Source: Azospirillum formosense (GTDB lineage: Bacteria > Pseudomonadota > Alphaproteobacteria > Azospirillales > Azospirillaceae). From it: a stretch of 64,000 nucleotides of DNA. This document shows, piece by piece, positions 34,285 to 43,682 of this stretch. The stretch lies in NCBI RefSeq assembly GCF_040500525.1, contig NZ_CP159403.1, positions 201,001-265,000 of the forward strand, read 5' to 3'. The stretch's first letter is position 1, and each line of letters starts with the position of its first letter. The translations under genes were made by a program, and so were the position numbers. The notes beneath the pieces were generated by a model. That model had not been told where the DNA came from, searched no databases, and worked only from the letters and a program-made list of their open reading frames with translations.

Positions 34285-35291
34285 TCACCACAGGGCCAGC
34301 GACAGCTCGTAGAAGATCGCGCCGACGATGGCGGTCGCCGGCAGGGTGATGACCCAGGCCATGACGATGCCCTGCGCCAGCCCCCAGCGCACGGCGCTGG
34401 TGCGGCGGGCGGCGCCGACGCCGATGATGGCGCCCGTGATGGTGTGGGTGGTGCTGACCGGCACGCCGAGCCACGTCGCGACGAACAGGGTGATGGCCCC
34501 GCCGGTCTCCGCGCAGGAGCCCTGGACCGGCTTCAGGTCGGTCAGCTTGGAGCCCATCGTCTTGACGATGCGCCAGCCGCCGAACAGCGTCCCCAGCCCC
34601 ATCGCGGCCTGGCAGGTGATGACCACCCAGAAGGGCACGTGGAAGGTCTCCCCCAACAGGCCCTGCGAATAGAGCAGGACGGCGATGATGCCCATGGTCT
34701 TCTGCGCGTCGTTGCCGCCGTGCCCCAGGCTGTAGAGCGCGGCGGAGCCGATCTGGATGTGGCGGAACAGCCGGTCGACCGCGAAGGGCGTGGTGCGCCG
34801 GAACATCCAGGACACCGCCACGATCATCACGCTGGCCAGCAGGAAGCCGACCACCGGCGAGACCACGATGGCCGCGGCGGTCTTGGCCAGACCGGACACC
34901 ACCACGGCGTCCAGCCCGGCCTTCGCCACGCCGGCCCCGACGAGGCCGCCGATCAGCGCGTGGGAGGAGCTGGAGGGAATGCCCAGCCACCAGGTGAAGA
35001 CGTTCCAGACGATGGCGCCCATCAGCGCGCCGAAGATGACGTGCGGGTCGACCACCCCGCCCCGACGATGCCGGTGCCGATGGTGGTCGCCACATGCAGC
35101 CCGAAGAACAGGAAGGCGATGAAGTTGAAGAAGGCGGCCATCGCGACGGCGGTCCGCGGCGTCAGGACGCGGGTGGAGACGACCGTCGCGATGGAGTTGG
35201 CCGCGTCGTGCAGCCCGTTGAGGAAATCGAAGAGGAGGGCGACGCCGATCAGCCCGATGAGGATGGGCAGGGCGAGGGAAGCGGCTTCCAT
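34285..35291 (-). pseudogene. Inorganic phosphate transporter (Pit), frameshifted
   Basis: The N-terminal part begins at 35291 (MEAASLALPILIGLIG.. FLNGLHDAANSIATVV.. TTIGTGIVGAG). The rest continues in another frame from 35055 (VVDPHVIFGALMGAIVWN.. GIPSSSSHALIGG.. SLGHGGNDAQKTMGII.. GVPVSTTHTITGAI). Both Pit signature repeats (G-x-H-D-A-A-N and G-G-N-D-A-Q-K) are present, so the gene is intact apart from one missing base in a GGGGCGGGG run near 35055-35060. If the shift is real, the transporter is dead; if a sequencing error, it is a ~335-residue low-affinity phosphate symporter. Downstream of DUF47 with a 4-bp gap. Confidence 0.85.
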
Positions 35292-35295
35292 GGGA

Positions 35296-35949
35296 TCAGA
35301 CCTGTTCGACGATGATGCCGTCGATGGTGTCGGCCACGTCCTCGCAGGCATCGAGCACGCGTTCCAGCAGCTCGATGATCTCGCGTTGAAGGGCGTGGCG
35401 ATGGGTGATGGGGGCGTCGAGCCCGCCGCTCTCGTCGCGCAGCCGGTGCTTGGCCTCGCGCAGGAGCCGGTCGCCTTCGCTCTCGATCCGCGAGACCTCG
35501 GCGGTCATCGCGTGGAGTTGCTCGACGTGCTTGGGGATGTCGCGGAGCAGGGGGATGCCCGCGCTCAGCCGGGCGGTGCAGCGCACGATGGCGTCGGCCT
35601 GGGCGTGCATTTCCGGCGTGTAGTCGGTGAAGCCCGCCTCCACGAGGTGACGCGCGGTCTCCTCGATGAGGTTGAGAACGTCGTCCATCCGCTTGCCGAG
35701 TTCCTGGATGTCCGAACGGTCGAAGGGCACGATGAAGGTGCGGTGGACGGCGAGCTGGATCTCCTTCTCGATGGCGTCGGCCTCGCTCTCGACCCGGCGG
35801 ATGGTCTGGAACCGCTCCTCCAGGTCCTGGCCGCTGGCCATCATCGCCCGCAGCGCTTCGGCGCCCGTGGCGACGGTCCGGGCATGGTCGGCGAACAGGT
35901 CGAAAAACCGTTCTTCGCGCGGCATCAGGGCCCGGAACAAATTCAGCAT
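35296..35949 (-). CDS. DUF47 / PhoU-like Pit accessory protein
   Basis: A protein of 217 residues, all helical, of the DUF47 family (TIGR00153-like): MLNLFRALMPREERFFDLF, then IRRVESEADAIEKEI and VSRIESEGDRLLREA, two E-S-E-x-D metal-binding-type repeats as in PhoU. It almost always precedes a Pit transporter and is thought to modulate it at the membrane. Here it is 4 bp upstream of the frameshifted pit gene, so they form one operon. Confidence 0.9.
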   Translation of the reverse strand: MLNLFRALMPREERFFDLFADHARTVATGAEALRAMMASGQDLEERFQTIRRVESEADAIEKEIQLAVHRTFIVPFDRSDIQELGKRMDDVLNLIEETARHLVEAGFTDYTPEMHAQADAIVRCTARLSAGIPLLRDIPKHVEQLHAMTAEVSRIESEGDRLLREAKHRLRDESGGLDAPITHRHALQREIIELLERVLDACEDVADTIDGIIVEQV

Positions 35950-36051
35950 GCGTGGTTCTCCAACTTACGCCGGCCTGCAGTGCTGGGGACCCGCACGGAC
36001 GCGCGCGAGCCTCAGCGTCGCGGCTGGTGTAACATCCCCGGCGCCCGTGGG

Positions 36052-36069
36052 GAGTCACAAAAGTGTCAT
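36052..36069 (+). promoter_or_regulatory. Candidate Pho box before DUF47-pit
   Basis: GAGTCAC-AAAA-GTGTCAT shows the 7+4+7 layout of the PhoB site and about 10 of 14 consensus positions (second half 6 of 7). It lies 103-120 bp upstream of the DUF47 start. The orientation is opposite to the operon, and the sequence is also partly palindromic, so another regulator is possible. Confidence 0.35.
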
Positions 36070-36179
36070 GCCGGGCCGCCTTGCGGCGAGATTTCACGGG
36101 GGTGCCCGGCGGAAAGACCGGTGATTTGCCGCGGCGGGCCGCTTATCCTGCTGCCGACGGTTTGGCAACGGGGTGGCGC

Positions 36180-37241
36180 GTGGCAGGGGAAACACGGATC
36201 GGTCTGGAAACACGGAACGGCTTGGAAACACAGATCGGCCTGACGGCGGCCATCGTATCGGTGGGCGTGTCCGCGAACGGCGCCGAGCCGCGCGTGGTGA
36301 CCGTGCGCAGCGGCTTCGAGATCCCCGAATCGCACCGCCGCGGCGACGAGCCGCCGCCCCACCGCGACGCGCTGCCGGGCGCGCCCTTCGATCCCGAGCG
36401 CTTCCGCACGCTTCAGGACGGCCTGCGCGCGGTGGCGGAGGACGCGGCCGGGCTGACCCTGCGCTATGTGGAGCAGCTCTACAGCTTCGGTGACCGCTAC
36501 CGCGATCCGCACGAGCTGTTCGGCGGCCCGCGCTCGCTGGTGGTCGGCTACCTCGCGCTGCTGCGCGAGGCGCCGCTGCGCATCGACGGGGCGGAGTGGC
36601 GCGGCCTCTACGAGTTCTTTCCCTGGGAGGATTGGCGCGATTCGCCGCCGGCGCTGCTCGATTCGGTGATCCGCCCGGCCCTGGCCCGCTGGGTCGCCGC
36701 GGCGCCGGACGAGCCCGCCCGCGCCCGCCGGGGCGAGCGCGCCCGCATGGCCTTCGCCTTGGACGGTGGGGAGTGGGATTCCGAACGGGTGCTGGAGCGC
36801 TACGAGCTGCTCTACGAGGCCGGGCTGGTGGTGGAGGCGTTCCGCGACCACGACCTCGCCCGTCGGGCGGGGGTGGAGGAGCGCACGGTGCGGCTGGAGA
36901 TGCCGCGCGCGCTGGGCCGTCCGATGGCGCGCGACGGGCGCCGCGTCCTGGCGACGGCGCTGGAGCGGTTGCGCGGCAAGCTGAAATACCGACCCATCGT
37001 GTTCGAACTGCTGCCCCCGACCTTCACCCTGCACCAGCTTCAGCAGGTGGTCGAGGCGCTGTCCGGCGAACGGCTGCACAAGCAGAATTTCCGGCGCCTG
37101 ATGATCTCCGGCGGGCTGGTGGAGCCGACCGGCCGGTATGAGAGCCAGACTGGCGGGCGCCCCGCCGAACTCTACCGCTTCCGCCGCAGCGCCATCCTGG
37201 AGCGCACCAGCACGGGGGCCATCGCCGCCCCGGAGGATTGA
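36180..37241 (+). CDS. nadQ: NadQ-type NAD biosynthesis regulator (Nudix-like + winged helix)
   Basis: A protein of 353 residues. The N-terminal half is a Nudix-like domain without an intact catalytic Nudix box (LTAAIVSVGVSANG.. LRYVEQLYSFGDRYRDP). The C-terminal half is a winged-helix (YRPIVFELLPPTFTLHQLQQVVEAL.. NFRRLMISGGLVEPTG). This is the layout of NrtR and of the alphaproteobacterial NAD repressor NadQ (COG4111), which binds NAD-pathway promoters. The GTG start at 36180 is preceded by no strong SD. Just after it lie three hexapeptide repeats. No nad genes are adjacent, so regulation is in trans. Confidence 0.7.
   Translation: MAGETRIGLETRNGLETQIGLTAAIVSVGVSANGAEPRVVTVRSGFEIPESHRRGDEPPPHRDALPGAPFDPERFRTLQDGLRAVAEDAAGLTLRYVEQLYSFGDRYRDPHELFGGPRSLVVGYLALLREAPLRIDGAEWRGLYEFFPWEDWRDSPPALLDSVIRPALARWVAAAPDEPARARRGERARMAFALDGGEWDSERVLERYELLYEAGLVVEAFRDHDLARRAGVEERTVRLEMPRALGRPMARDGRRVLATALERLRGKLKYRPIVFELLPPTFTLHQLQQVVEALSGERLHKQNFRRLMISGGLVEPTGRYESQTGGRPAELYRFRRSAILERTSTGAIAAPED
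36188..36241 (+). repeat. Three in-frame 18-bp repeats in the nadQ N-terminus
   Basis: Units 36188-36205, 36206-36223 and 36224-36241 differ at a few bases and encode ETRIGL-ETRNGL-ETQIGL. Unit length is a multiple of three, so copy number can change without breaking the gene. Confidence 0.85.
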
Positions 37242-37298
37242 CCATCCCGCCATTGGGGGTATCCTGCCGTCGAAGCCAAAGAAGGGGAGCGAAAGCGC

Positions 37299-37796
37299 AT
37301 GACCGATTTCGACAGCACCTGCGACCTCTACGACCGGTTCGAGAAGACCGCCCGCGTCGCCGACCCCGTCTTCCGCGACTTCGGCGGGCGTTGCAAATTC
37401 AGCGGCGCCGCGGTGACCGTGAAGTGCTTCGAGGACAACTCCCGCGTCAAGGAGACGCTGGGCACGCCGGGGCGGGGCAAGGTGCTGGTGGTGGACGGCG
37501 GCGGCAGCCTGCGCGCCGCCCTGATGGGCGACCTGATCGCCAAGGACGCGGTGAAGAACGGCTGGGAAGGCGTGGTCATCCACGGCTGCGTCCGCGACGC
37601 CGCGGTGCTCGCCACGCTGGACCTGGGCATCAAGGCGCTGGCGGCGATTCCGCGCAAGACCGTCCGCAACGGCGAAGGGCAGACGGGCCTGCCGGTGACT
37701 CTGGCCGGCATCCGCATCAACCCCGGCGATCGGGTCTTCGCCGACGAGGACGGCGTGCTGGTGCTGGCTCCCGAGGAGTTCGGCGCGGCCGGCTGA
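37299..37796 (+). CDS. rraA: RraA-family protein (RNase E inhibitor / HMG aldolase fold)
   Basis: A protein of 165 residues, the typical RraA length. Family motifs: T-x-D-x-x-D-x-Y, FRDFGGRCKFSGAAVTVKCFEDN, GKVLVVDGGGSLRAALMGD, GWEGVVIHGCVRD and ADEDGVLVL. RraA binds RNase E and slows mRNA decay; the same fold includes hydroxymethylglutarate/oxaloacetate aldolases, with Arg-Asp in G-C-V-R-D at the active site. Either activity is possible. It begins 57 bp after nadQ on the same strand. Confidence 0.85.
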   Translation: MTDFDSTCDLYDRFEKTARVADPVFRDFGGRCKFSGAAVTVKCFEDNSRVKETLGTPGRGKVLVVDGGGSLRAALMGDLIAKDAVKNGWEGVVIHGCVRDAAVLATLDLGIKALAAIPRKTVRNGEGQTGLPVTLAGIRINPGDRVFADEDGVLVLAPEEFGAAG

Positions 37797-37861
37797 GCCC
37801 GGCGTTGGACGGCCTTCCCCGGTCCCGGCGGACGGCGGGGGGGATCAACGGAACGGCCCCG

Positions 37862-38152
37862 TCAGGCAGCAACCTTTTCCCACCCCATCTTCTGGTACCG
37901 GTATTCCAGGATCGTCGGCGCCGCGCAGGCGTAGCCGACCCAGACGCCCAGGGTCATCAGGGCGCCGACCGGCCACAGCGGGATGGAGATCAGGATCAGC
38001 GCCGCGTGAATCGCGGCGTGCAGCCACTCGGCCTTTTTCGCGAAATAGACCGGGCCGAGCAGAAAGGCCCAGAGGATCTCGCGGTTGGTCACCGCCTCCC
38101 GCTGGCCATTCATGGGATTCTCGAACACCATCCCGGACGGAGCCGCCGCCAT
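37862..38152 (-). CDS. Small membrane protein
   Basis: A protein of 96 residues with two or three hydrophobic helices (EILWAFLLGPVYFAKKA, WLHAAIHAALILISIPLWPVG, LMTLGVWVGYACAAP) and a soluble tail YRYQKMGWEKV. The pattern resembles DUF2628-type small membrane proteins, but the match is loose. Sits alone between rraA and the MFS gene. Confidence 0.7.
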   Translation of the reverse strand: MAAAPSGMVFENPMNGQREAVTNREILWAFLLGPVYFAKKAEWLHAAIHAALILISIPLWPVGALMTLGVWVGYACAAPTILEYRYQKMGWEKVAA

Positions 38153-38294
38153 CCCTGCCTCCCTTTGGTTGTTGTCATTCTATTTGGGGAGGCAGTCTGA
38201 ACGACGGCGGCCCGGCCTGTCGAGGCCGAAACGACCTTTTCCGGATGGTGGAGTAAAGGCCCGTCCGGCGGAGCCCCGTCGGCGCGCGGGTGGT

Positions 38295-39500
38295 TCAGGG
38301 CCCCTTGTGCGGGGAAACGTTGGGCAGCAGCGCGGCGGCCAGGCCGAGCAGGGGCACGGCCGAGCAGGCCTGGAAGACGAAGCCGATGCCCTTCCAGTCG
38401 GCCAGGACGCCGAGCCCGGCGGCGGCCATGCCACCGATCCCGAAGGCCAGCCCGAAGAACAGGCCGGAGACCATGCCGACGCGCCCCGGCATCAGCTCCT
38501 GCGCGTAGACGATGATGGCGGGGAAGGCCGAGGCCAGGGCCAGCCCGATCACCGCGCTGAGCGCGATCGTCGCCGTCAGCCCGACGTGGGGCAGCAGCAG
38601 CGTGAAGGGCAGGATGCCGAGGATGGACACCCAGATGACCGTCTTGCGCCCGATCCGGTCGCCGACCGGCCCGCCGATGATCGTCCCCGTCGCCACCGCC
38701 GCCAGGAAGACGAACAGGCAGAGCTGCGCCGCGTCCGGCTCCAGGGCGAAGCGCTCCATCAGGAAGAAGGTGTAATAGCTGGTGAGGCTGGCCAGATAGA
38801 CGTACTTGGACAGGATCAGCACCATCAGCACGGCCAGCGCCCGGTTCACCTGCCCGCGGGACAGGCTGGGGTGACGGACCGCGGCGCCGCGGCGGGCCGG
38901 GCGGGCGTGGTCGCTGCGCGCGTACCAGCGCCCGATGCCGGTCAACAGCGCCATGCCGCCCAGGGCGGCCAGGGCGAACCAGGACAGGCTCTCCTGCCCG
39001 CGCGGCAGGATGATGTAGGCGGCCAGCAGCGGCCCCAGCGCCGAGCCGGCGTTGCCGCCCACCTGGAACAGCGACTGCGCCAGCCCGTGCGCCCCGCCGG
39101 AGGCCAGACGGGCGATCCGCGACGCCTCGGGGTGGAAGACGGAGGAGCCGAAGCCCAGCAGGGTCGCCCCGACCAGCAGCGCCGCGTAATTCGGCGCGAA
39201 GGCCAGCGTGACCAGCCCGACCAGCGACGCGCCCATGCCGATGGTCAGGGAATAGGGCGCCGGCCGCCGGTCGGTGGCGAGCCCGATGATCGGCTGAAGC
39301 AGCGAGGCGGTGATCTGGTAGGTCAGCGTGAGCAGGCCGATCTGGGCGAAGCTGAGGTCGAATCCGCCCTTCAGGATCGGGTAGATCGCGGGCAGCAGGG
39401 ACTGGATCAGGTCGTTCAGCAGATGGCACACGCTGATCGTCCCCAGGACGGGCAGGGCCGTCCCCCCGGCCTTGGGCCGGGACAAGGTGGTGTCGGTCAC
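38295..39500 (-). CDS. MFS exporter, fosmidomycin-resistance type
   Basis: A protein of 401 residues with twelve helices. The opening I-S-V-C-H-L-L-N-D-L-I-Q-S-L-L-P-A-I-Y-P and FASAFPAIIVYAQELMPG stretches closely follow Fsr proteins. MFS motifs include GLATDRRPAPYSL and GPVGDRIGRKTVIW. Fsr exports fosmidomycin, an inhibitor of the same MEP pathway that IspE belongs to; natural substrates are not well known. Divergent from an AraC-type regulator gene with a 14-bp direct repeat between them. Confidence 0.88.
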   Translation of the reverse strand: MTDTTLSRPKAGGTALPVLGTISVCHLLNDLIQSLLPAIYPILKGGFDLSFAQIGLLTLTYQITASLLQPIIGLATDRRPAPYSLTIGMGASLVGLVTLAFAPNYAALLVGATLLGFGSSVFHPEASRIARLASGGAHGLAQSLFQVGGNAGSALGPLLAAYIILPRGQESLSWFALAALGGMALLTGIGRWYARSDHARPARRGAAVRHPSLSRGQVNRALAVLMVLILSKYVYLASLTSYYTFFLMERFALEPDAAQLCLFVFLAAVATGTIIGGPVGDRIGRKTVIWVSILGILPFTLLLPHVGLTATIALSAVIGLALASAFPAIIVYAQELMPGRVGMVSGLFFGLAFGIGGMAAAGLGVLADWKGIGFVFQACSAVPLLGLAAALLPNVSPHKGP

Positions 39501-39514
39501 GAAAGGAAGCCTTT

Positions 39515-39545
39515 TTTGGCGCTTGGCCGGGTTTGGCGCTTGGCC
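39515..39545. promoter_or_regulatory. 14-bp direct repeat between fsr-like and araC-like genes
   Basis: TTTGGCGCTTGGCC occurs at 39515-39528 and again, identical, at 39532-39545 (period 17 bp). AraC-type proteins bind tandem half-sites, so this is a good operator candidate; it lies 15 bp upstream of the exporter start. Confidence 0.5.
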
Positions 39546-39644
39546 TGCGGGCGGGCTGCGCGTTGCTTGGTGTATGGCATCAGACTATGGTGAGCCGTGG
39601 CGGCCTGCCACCGCGGTCAGGCCGATTTCTTACGAGACTGGGCC

Positions 39645-40445
39645 ATGGTCCGGAACCTGCGCATCGACACGGTCGAGGACTCGCCCAGCCCGCTGATCGC
39701 CCTGGGGCAGGACCATGCGGACGGCACCTTGCTGGCCGCCCACACGCACCGGCGCGGGCAATTGCTGTCCGGGGCGACGGGGACGCTGCTGCTGTCCACC
39801 GCCCAGGGGCGCTGGGTGATGCCGCCCCATTGCGGGCTGTGGATTCCGCCGGGCGTCCCGCACGAGGTCCGCATGATCGGGATGGTCATGACGCGGAGCC
39901 TTTATCTGGCCCCCGCGTTGGCCGACACCATGCCGGGCCGCTGCGAGGTGGTGGCGCTGTCTCCCTTCTTCCGTAGCCTGATCGGGCGGGCGATCGACGT
40001 GCCGGTGGACTACGACCCGGAGAGCCACGACGGCGCGGTGATGGCGTTGCTTCTGCACGAGATGCGGCGGCTTCCGGTGGAACCGCTGTCGCTGCCCTTT
40101 CCCGCCCACGCCGCCCTGGCGGAGCGCTGCCGGCGGTTCCTGCAGGAGCCGACGATCCAGGCGACGATCGAGGCGTGGAGCGACGGGCTGGGCATGAGCC
40201 GCCGCAACTTCACCCGGCTGTTCCGGCGCGAGACGGGGCTGAGCTTCGTGGAGTGGCGCCAGCAGGCCTGTCTGGTGTCCGCCCTGCCGCGGCTGGTCGC
40301 CGGGGTGCCGGTGACGACGGTGGCGCTGGACCTCGGCTACGACAACCCGGCGGCCTTCACGACGATGTTCAAGCGGACGCTGGGGGCGTCACCGCGCGCG
40401 TATCTGGCGCAGGCTGGTGCTCATGGCGCGGATCGTTCGGCCTGA
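39645..40445 (+). CDS. AraC-family regulator with cupin sensor
   Basis: A protein of 266 residues. The N-terminal cupin-like ligand domain has H-T-H-R-R-G-Q-L then WIPPGVPHEVRM. The C-terminal double helix-turn-helix has TIEAWSDGLGMSRRNFTRLFRRETG and TTVALDLGYDNPAAFTTMFKRTLG. It matches regulators that control adjacent efflux genes. Divergent from the Fsr-type exporter, which it probably controls. The start at 39645 opens the domain; upstream in-frame ATGs overlap operator sequence. Confidence 0.85.
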   Translation: MVRNLRIDTVEDSPSPLIALGQDHADGTLLAAHTHRRGQLLSGATGTLLLSTAQGRWVMPPHCGLWIPPGVPHEVRMIGMVMTRSLYLAPALADTMPGRCEVVALSPFFRSLIGRAIDVPVDYDPESHDGAVMALLLHEMRRLPVEPLSLPFPAHAALAERCRRFLQEPTIQATIEAWSDGLGMSRRNFTRLFRRETGLSFVEWRQQACLVSALPRLVAGVPVTTVALDLGYDNPAAFTTMFKRTLGASPRAYLAQAGAHGADRSA

Positions 40446-40488
40446 GGCTCTCTGTGTTTCTGCGGTTCAAATGCCGATGTCAAAGATG

Positions 40489-40522
40489 AAAAGCCCCGCC
40501 GGAGCGATCCGGTGGGGCTTTT
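40489..40522. terminator. Bidirectional rho-independent terminator
   Basis: An AAAAGCCCCGCCGGA / TCCGGTGGGGCTTTT stem with a GCGA loop and one G-T wobble. A and T runs flank both arms. It separates the AraC gene from convergent acnB. Confidence 0.88.
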
Positions 40523-40561
40523 CATTAGCGCAAAAATTCTCGTGCTTGGCCCCCCTCCCGG

Positions 40562-40586
40562 CCTCCCCCCGCTGGGCGGGGGGAGG
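40562..40586. repeat. GC-rich palindromic intergenic repeat
   Basis: CCTCCCCCCGC-TGG-GCGGGGGGAGG, a perfect 11-bp inverted repeat 12 bp after the acnB stop. A related sequence is at 48363-48423. Confidence 0.65.
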
Positions 40587-40597
40587 GGAAGAGTGGA

Positions 40598-43183
40598 TCA
40601 GGCGGCGACCGTGTCGGCCACGTCCTGGAACTCCTTGATCTGGTCGAAGTTCATGTAGCGGTAGATGTCGCCGGCCTTCTGGTTGATGACGCTCACCTGC
40701 TCCAGATACTCGGCCGGGGTCGGCAGCTTGCCCAGCAGGGCGGCGACGGCCGACAGCTCGGCGGAGCCGAGATAGACGCGGGTGTCGATGCCCAGGCGGT
40801 TCGGGAAGTTGCGGGTCGAGGTCGAGATGGCCGTCGAGCCCTTGCGGATCTGCGCCTGGTTGCCCATGCACAGCGAACAGCCGGGCATCTCCATGCGCGC
40901 ACCCGACTTGCCGAGAACGCCGTAATAGCCTTCCTCGGTCAGGATCTGGGCGTCCATCTTGGTCGGCGGGGCGATCCACAGGCGGGTCGGGATGTCGGTC
41001 TTCCCGTCCAGGATCTTGCCGGCGGCTCGGAAGTGGCCGATGTTGGTCATGCAGGAGCCGATGAAGACCTCATCGATCTTATCGCCGGCAACCTCCGACA
41101 GCAGCTTCACGTCGTCCGGATCGTTCGGGCAGGCGACGATCGGCTCCTTGATGTCGGCCAGATCGATCTCGATCACCGCGGCGTACTCGGCGTCGGCGTC
41201 CGGCTCCAGCAGCGACGGGTTGGCGATCCAGTCCTCCATCGCCTTGATGCGGCGGCCGAGCGTCCGGGCGTCCTCGTACCCGTTGGCGATCATCCACTTC
41301 ATCAGGGTGATGTTGGAGCGCATGTACTCGATGATCGGCTCCTTGTTGAGCCGGACGGTGCAGGCGGCGGCGGAGCGCTCGGCCGAGGCGTCGGACAGCT
41401 CGAACGCCTGCTCCACCTTCAGCTCGGGCAGACCCTCGATCTCCAGGATGCGGCCGGAGAAGATGTTCTTCTTGCCCTTCTTCTCCACCGTCAGCAGGCC
41501 CTGGCGGATGGCGTAGAGCGGGATCGCGTTGACGAGGTCACGCAGCGTGACGCCCGGCTGCAGCGTGCCTTTGAAGCGGACCAGAACCGACTCCGGCATG
41601 TCCAGCGGCATGACGCCGGTGGCCGCGGCGAAGGCGACGAGGCCCGAGCCGGCGGGGAAGCTGATGCCGATGGGGAAGCGGGTGTGGCTGTCGCCGCCGG
41701 TGCCGACGGTGTCGGGCATCAGCAGGCGGTTCAGCCAGGAATGGATCACGCCGTCGCCCGGACGCAGCGCGACGCCGCCGCGGGTCGAGATGAAGGTCGG
41801 CAGCTCGCGGTGGGTCTTGACGTCCACCAGCTTCGGATAGGCGGCGGTGTGGCAGAAGGACTGCATGACCAGATCGGCGGAGAAGCCGAGGCAGGCCAGA
41901 TCCTTCAGCTCGTCGCGGGTCATCGGGCCGGTGGTGTCCTGCGAGCCGACCGTGGTCATCTTCGGCTCGCAATAGGTGCCCGGACGCACGCCCTGGCCTT
42001 CCGGCAGGCCGACCGCGCGGCCGACCATCTTCTGGGCGAGCGTGAAGCCCTTGCCGCTGTCGACCGGGGAGGACGGCAGGCGGAACAGGGTCGACGGGGC
42101 GAGGCCCAGCGCCTCGCGGGCACGGGCGGTCAGGCCGCGGCCGATGATCAGCGGAATGCGGCCGCCGGCGCGCACCTCGTCGAAGATCACGTCGGACTTG
42201 ACGGTGAACTCGGCGATCACCGCGCCGTTCTTCAGCGCCTTGCCCTCGTAGGGGCGCAGCTCGACCGTGTCGCCCGTCTCCATCTGCGAGACGTCGAGTT
42301 CAATCGGCAGGGCGCCGGCGTCTTCCATCGTGTTGTAGAAGATCGGGGCGATCTTGGAGCCCAGGCAGACGCCGCCGAAGCGCTTGTTCGGGACGTAGGG
42401 GATGTCCTCGCCCGTCCACCACAGCACGGAGTTGGTGGCCGACTTGCGCGAGGAGCCGGTGCCGACCACGTCGCCGACATAGGCGACGAGGTTGCCCTTG
42501 GCCTTCAGATCCTCAAGCTGCTTGATCGGGCCGCGGACGCCCGCTTCCTCCGGCACGATGCCGGGGCGCGGGTTCTTCAGCATGGCCAGGGCGTGCAGCG
42601 GGATGTCCGGGCGCGACCAGGCGTCCGGGGCCGGGGACAGGTCGTCGGTGTTGGTCTCGCCCGACACCTTGAAGATGGTCAGCGTCAGGCTGGCCGGGAC
42701 CTCGGGGCGCGAGGTGAACCACTCGGCGTCGGCCCAGGACTGGATCACCGCCTTGGCGTTGGCGTTGCCCTTGTCGGCCAGTTCCTTGACGTCGTGGAAG
42801 TAGTCGAACATCAGCAGCGTGGTCTTCAGACCCGCGGCGGCGGCCTCGCCGCACTCGGCGTCGCCCAGCAGGTCGATCAGCGGCTTGATGTTGAAGCCGC
42901 CGAGCATCGTGCCCAGCAGTTCGGTCGCCTTGACCTTGGAGATCAGCGGCGAGGTCTCGTTGCCCTTGGCGAGCGAGGCCAGGAAGGCGGCCTTGACCTT
43001 GGCGGCGTCGTCCACGCCCGCCGGGACGCGGTGCGTGATGAGATCGACGAGGAAGGCTTCCTCGCCCTGCGGCGGGGTCAGGAGAAGGTCGACCAGCTCC
43101 TCGGTCTGCTTGGCCGAAAGCGGCAGCGGGGGAATTCCGAGCGCGGCACGCTCAGCGACATGCTGGCGGTAAGCTTCAAGCAC
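40598..43183 (-). CDS. acnB: Aconitate hydratase B
   Basis: A protein of 861 residues, the normal AcnB length. It opens with the AcnB-specific HEAT-like domain ([22 protein letters not shown]). The swivel domain includes [18 protein letters not shown]. The 4Fe-4S cysteines sit in GSCMTNIGH and PGCSLCMGN. It interconverts citrate and isocitrate in the TCA cycle, and apo-AcnB can bind mRNA in other bacteria. Transcribed alone. It is flanked downstream by a terminator and palindromic repeat and upstream by a ~500-bp gene-free region. Confidence 0.98.
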   Translation of the reverse strand: MLEAYRQHVAERAALGIPPLPLSAKQTEELVDLLLTPPQGEEAFLVDLITHRVPAGVDDAAKVKAAFLASLAKGNETSPLISKVKATELLGTMLGGFNIKPLIDLLGDAECGEAAAAGLKTTLLMFDYFHDVKELADKGNANAKAVIQSWADAEWFTSRPEVPASLTLTIFKVSGETNTDDLSPAPDAWSRPDIPLHALAMLKNPRPGIVPEEAGVRGPIKQLEDLKAKGNLVAYVGDVVGTGSSRKSATNSVLWWTGEDIPYVPNKRFGGVCLGSKIAPIFYNTMEDAGALPIELDVSQMETGDTVELRPYEGKALKNGAVIAEFTVKSDVIFDEVRAGGRIPLIIGRGLTARAREALGLAPSTLFRLPSSPVDSGKGFTLAQKMVGRAVGLPEGQGVRPGTYCEPKMTTVGSQDTTGPMTRDELKDLACLGFSADLVMQSFCHTAAYPKLVDVKTHRELPTFISTRGGVALRPGDGVIHSWLNRLLMPDTVGTGGDSHTRFPIGISFPAGSGLVAFAAATGVMPLDMPESVLVRFKGTLQPGVTLRDLVNAIPLYAIRQGLLTVEKKGKKNIFSGRILEIEGLPELKVEQAFELSDASAERSAAACTVRLNKEPIIEYMRSNITLMKWMIANGYEDARTLGRRIKAMEDWIANPSLLEPDADAEYAAVIEIDLADIKEPIVACPNDPDDVKLLSEVAGDKIDEVFIGSCMTNIGHFRAAGKILDGKTDIPTRLWIAPPTKMDAQILTEEGYYGVLGKSGARMEMPGCSLCMGNQAQIRKGSTAISTSTRNFPNRLGIDTRVYLGSAELSAVAALLGKLPTPAEYLEQVSVINQKAGDIYRYMNFDQIKEFQDVADTVAA

Positions 43184-43682
43184 GGTGCGGTCCTCTCATC
43201 CAAGGTTGCTCAACAGTCGTCCGATTCCCCGACCCGGGGGCGCGCTCGCGGACCCGGCTTTTTGCCCTTGCGGCGTCTTGCCACGCCACTGGTCCTACCA
43301 TTCCGGAAGGAACTTCCGCGGAACGGAGATGTCTTACGTCGCGGCCTTGGGAGTCGTCAAGTCAACGCTCCGCCTGCGACACGTTTTCAGGCGCCGGCCA
43401 TAGAAGTGGTATTACAACTTGCTCCCGTCGGCCCTGTGGATGGGCGGCGATTTCCTGAATTCCTCATGGTCTTTGCAATGAACGCCCCGGCGGGGTTTCT
43501 GCGCGGGCCACCGCATCACCATGTCTGACCCGCCGCGTCTAACCCGCCGTGAAGAGGTTGGCCGGCGAAGAGGTTGATGGTGAACAATTGGGCATGTAGG
43601 GTGTTCTGGCCGCCATCAACGGCATCGCGCAGGCCTCATGCCCTCCGGCTCCCCACCTTCTGGTTCCATGTCTTCTGGCCCC
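43184..43682. other. Gene-free interval upstream of acnB
   Basis: About 500 bp between the divergent acnB start and the DUF2491 operon. Frames crossing it are shadows of acnB or low quality. It presumably holds both promoters and the acnB leader; I see no clear palindrome or RNA motif. Three closely spaced in-frame ATGs at 43638, 43668 and 43683 leave the downstream gene's start uncertain. Confidence 0.5.
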
